Shown here one piece after another: positions 61,946-64,000 of a DNA stretch of 64,000 nucleotides (its first letter is position 1; every line of letters starts with the position of its first letter). The notes below the pieces were generated by a model. The model saw nothing but the letters and a program-made list of their open reading frames with translations. It ran no database searches and was not told the origin of the DNA. Origin of the DNA: Mycolicibacterium austroafricanum. Lineage in GTDB: Bacteria; Actinomycetota; Actinomycetes; Mycobacteriales; Mycobacteriaceae. Where the stretch lies: the NCBI RefSeq assembly GCF_902705885.1, contig NZ_CACSIP010000034.1, forward strand, positions 238,398 to 302,397, written 5' to 3'. A program made the translations under genes and the position numbers.

Positions 61946-63415
61946 GTGAGTAGAAAACTCGTCATCGACCCGGTCACCCGGATCGAGGGGCACGGCAAGG
62001 TGACCGTGAACCTCGACGACGACGGCAACGTCGTCGACGCCAGGCTGCACGTCGTGGAGTTCCGCGGATTCGAGAAGTTCGTTCAGGGCCACCCCTACTG
62101 GGAGGCGCCGATGCTGATGCAACGCATCTGCGGGATCTGCTTCGTCAGCCACCACCTCTGTGGCGCGAAGGTGCTCGACGACATCGTCGGCGTCGGTGTG
62201 CGCTCGGGGACCGGGATCACCCCGGCCGCGGAGAAGATCCGTCGCCTCGGCCACTACGCGCAGATGCTGCAATCCCATGCGACGGCGTACTTCTACCTGG
62301 TCGTCCCCGAAATGATGTTCGGGATGGACGCCGCTCCCGAGCAGCGCAACCTCCTCGGCCTCGTTGAGTCGAACCCCGAACTGATGCGGCGGGTGATCAT
62401 GTTGCGCAAATGGGGTCAGGAGGTCATAAAAACCGTCTTCGGCAGGAGGATGCACGGCATCAACTCGGTGCCCGGAGGGGTCGACAAGAATCTCAGCCGC
62501 GCCGAGTGCGACCGGCTGCTCAACGGTGAGGACGGGTTGCCGTCGTTTGACGAGGTCCTCGACTACGCTCAGGACGGTCTGCGCCTGTTCTACGAATTCC
62601 ACGAGAAGAACCGCAGCCAGGTGGACCGTTTCGCGAACGTACCGGCTCTGAACATGTCCCTGGTCGACGCCGATGGCAACGTGGACTACTACCACGGGGC
62701 ACTGCGGATCGTCGACGAAAACAAGCGGGTCGTCCGTGAACTCGACTATCACGACTACCTCGACCATTTCTCGGAGGCCGTCGAACCGTGGAGTTATATG
62801 AAATTCCCGTTCCTCAAGGAACTCGGCCGGGAGAAGGGCTCGGTTCGGGTCGGGCCGCTGGCGCGGATGAACGTCACGAACTCGCTGCCGACTCCACTCG
62901 CGCAGGAGGCGCTCGAGCGCTTCCACGCCTACACCGCCGGCACACCCAACAACATGACGTTGCACACGAACTGGGCGCGGACCATCGAGGTGCTCCACGC
63001 CGCGGAACTGATCGAAGAGCTGCTTCACGACCCCGACCTGCAGAAGGAAGATCTGATTGCCACACCGGCGCCGGGCGCCTGGGTCGGCGAGGGTGTCGGT
63101 GTGGTGGAAGCCCCTCGCGGGACGTTGCTGCACCACTATCGTGCCGGCGCGGAAGGGGAGATCACCTTCGCCAACCTCATCGTGGCCACCACACACAACA
63201 ACCAGGTCCTCAACCGCACGGTGCGTTCGGTGGCCGAGGACAACCTGGTGGGCCATGGTGAGATCACCGAAGGCATGATGAACGCGATCGAGGTCGGGAT
63301 TCGGGCGTTCGATCCCTGCCTGAGTTGCGCGACGCACGCGTTCGGACAGATGCCGCTGATCGTCACCGTCCAAGGGCCGGCGGGCAACGTGATCAACGAG
63401 CGCATTCGGTCGTGA
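61946..63415 (+). CDS. hoxH: [NiFe] hydrogenase large subunit HoxH
   Basis: A 489-residue catalytic subunit. The NiFe site is supplied by RICGICFVSHHLCGAKVLDD (N-terminal CxxC, about 61-80) and DPCLSCATHAFGQMPLIVTV (C-terminal CxxC, about 455-474). The short tail after the conserved His of CATH is the piece removed by the maturation protease encoded next. The N-terminus KLVIDPVTRIEGHGKVTVNL is the family signature. GTG 61946 follows GGAG. With HoxFUY it would couple H2 and NAD(H). Confidence 0.95.
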   Translation: MSRKLVIDPVTRIEGHGKVTVNLDDDGNVVDARLHVVEFRGFEKFVQGHPYWEAPMLMQRICGICFVSHHLCGAKVLDDIVGVGVRSGTGITPAAEKIRRLGHYAQMLQSHATAYFYLVVPEMMFGMDAAPEQRNLLGLVESNPELMRRVIMLRKWGQEVIKTVFGRRMHGINSVPGGVDKNLSRAECDRLLNGEDGLPSFDEVLDYAQDGLRLFYEFHEKNRSQVDRFANVPALNMSLVDADGNVDYYHGALRIVDENKRVVRELDYHDYLDHFSEAVEPWSYMKFPFLKELGREKGSVRVGPLARMNVTNSLPTPLAQEALERFHAYTAGTPNNMTLHTNWARTIEVLHAAELIEELLHDPDLQKEDLIATPAPGAWVGEGVGVVEAPRGTLLHHYRAGAEGEITFANLIVATTHNNQVLNRTVRSVAEDNLVGHGEITEGMMNAIEVGIRAFDPCLSCATHAFGQMPLIVTVQGPAGNVINERIRS

Positions 63416-63900
63416 ACCTCAACGACTACGACGACGACTCCTGCCTGATCTACGGCATCGGCAACGTGGGGCGGCAGGACGACGGGTTGGGCTGGGCCTT
63501 CATCGATTGGCTCGAGATGAACGGGCACTGCCCGAACGCCGAACTGCAGCGCAACTACCAGCTGCTGCTCGAGGACGCCGAACTGATCAGCACGAAGCGA
63601 CGGGTGCTGTTCGTGGACGCCACCAAAGACCAAGCGGTACCGGCGTTCACGCTGCAACGTGCGGCGCCGAAGATGGACTTCACGTTCACCTCCCACGCCA
63701 TCTCGATCCCCGCCATCATGGCGACCTGTCAGCAGTGCTTCCAGCGTCTGCCGGAGGTCCACGTTCTGGCGATCAGGGGCTTCGAGTTCGAACTCGACAT
63801 CGGACTGACCGAGGCGGCGCAACACAACCTCGACGATGCGACGGCCTATCTCTCGTCGCGGCGCTGGGATCGAGACGTGCAGCGACACCACGCGACCTGA
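63412..63900 (+). CDS. hoxW: Hydrogenase maturation endopeptidase (HoxW-like)
   Basis: A 162-residue protease of the HyaD/HoxW family. It starts with CLIYGIGNVGRQDDGLGWAF, in which the Asp of the QDDGLG loop is a nickel-recognising residue; VLFVDATKDQ (second Asp, about 60-69) and SHAISIPAIMATCQQCF (third ligand His) follow. It removes the HoxH C-terminal peptide after nickel insertion. GTG 63412 overlaps the hoxH stop (GTGA). No hyp accessory genes are in the window. Confidence 0.9.
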   Translation: MNLNDYDDDSCLIYGIGNVGRQDDGLGWAFIDWLEMNGHCPNAELQRNYQLLLEDAELISTKRRVLFVDATKDQAVPAFTLQRAAPKMDFTFTSHAISIPAIMATCQQCFQRLPEVHVLAIRGFEFELDIGLTEAAQHNLDDATAYLSSRRWDRDVQRHHAT

Positions 63901-63928
63901 CCTGCAGCGTGATCCACTGTCCAGCAAG

Positions 63929-64000
63929 CTAGTTGTTGGTTGTGGTGGGTGGTGGTTGGTAGGGGGTGTACCACTTCCATTGGGCGCGTTCGCCGGTGGG
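63929..64000 (-). CDS. C-terminal end of an unidentified protein (cut by window)
   Basis: A minus-strand frame entering from the right edge ends in PTGERAQWKWYTPYQPPPTT then TNN and a stop. The short Trp/Pro-rich ending is reminiscent of DUF222/HNH endonuclease (13E12-type) proteins common in mycobacteria, but 23 residues are too few to decide. Confidence 0.35.
   Translation of the reverse strand, partial: PTGERAQWKWYTPYQPPPTTTNN

Noticed and set aside
61862..63373. 503-residue minus-strand open frame
   Set aside because: Antisense shadow of hoxH, which has clear active-site motifs on the plus strand.

Overview
The window is high-GC actinobacterial DNA and almost certainly comes from a Mycobacterium, probably a fast-growing environmental one (Mycolicibacterium type). 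The left end has the same gene order as the M. tuberculosis block Rv3105c-Rv3100c (prfB, MscS-type channel, Pro/Thr-rich membrane protein, ftsE, ftsX, smpB). It is followed by a tmRNA whose sequence and degradation tag are mycobacterial. Further right lies a DevR (DosR) dormancy gene cluster of the kind known in M. smegmatis.

Layout. 1-8.8 kb: prfB to smpB, then an EamA permease, a membrane GGDEF-EAL protein and a mycothiol-dependent isomerase-family protein. 9.0-12.5 kb: the tmRNA gene ssrA, into whose 3' end a small, decayed integrative element has inserted. The element carries a frameshifted tyrosine integrase and a mycobacterial exported protein with an acidic repeat tail, and is bounded on the right by a second copy of the tmRNA 3' end and terminator. 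Just beyond are fragments of an ESX-secreted-type protein and of a short-chain dehydrogenase. 12.8-27 kb: ordinary accessory and metabolic genes (PknH-sensor-like lipoprotein, hydrolase, LLM flavin monooxygenase, trehalose-synthase-like GH13 enzyme, NYN/LOTUS protein, DUF2252 protein, GT4 glycosyltransferase, ArsR/ArsI arsenic pair, kinase, zinc-ribbon SDR, bicupin). 27-32 kb: an aromatic-catabolism operon (extradiol dioxygenase, FAH-family hydrolase, FAD monooxygenase, thioesterase) divergent from a TetR regulator. 32-37.9 kb: DUF2993 protein, Lrp regulator divergent from an indolepyruvate:ferredoxin oxidoreductase, and a cutinase.

38-63.9 kb is a continuous hypoxia/dormancy island. It holds DevR itself, four universal stress proteins, an Acg-type nitroreductase, an Rv2004c-like kinase/ATPase, a RafS-like ribosome hibernation factor, a deazaflavin-dependent (Ddn-type) nitroreductase, a hemerythrin and several small proteins. 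It also holds three metabolic modules: (i) a six-gene operon for a small protein, AcsA-type acyl-CoA synthetase, E1-alpha, E1-beta and E2 of a 2-oxoacid dehydrogenase, and an acyl carrier protein; (ii) a complete arginine deiminase pathway with its antiporter; (iii) a HoxFUYH-HoxW [NiFe] hydrogenase of the NAD-linked type. Many intergenic gaps in the island carry imperfect matches (9-11 of 14) to the DevR core GGGACTWWAGTCCC, so coordinate control by DevR is likely but needs testing. Together the modules would give an oxygen-starved cell ATP (arginine deiminase, substrate-level acyl-CoA chemistry) and a NADH/H2 redox valve, while ribosomes are stored.

Three genes (EamA permease, GGDEF-EAL protein, GT4 glycosyltransferase) have protein-like N-termini extending upstream of any ATG/GTG/TTG. 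No CRISPR array or intact insertion sequence was seen.
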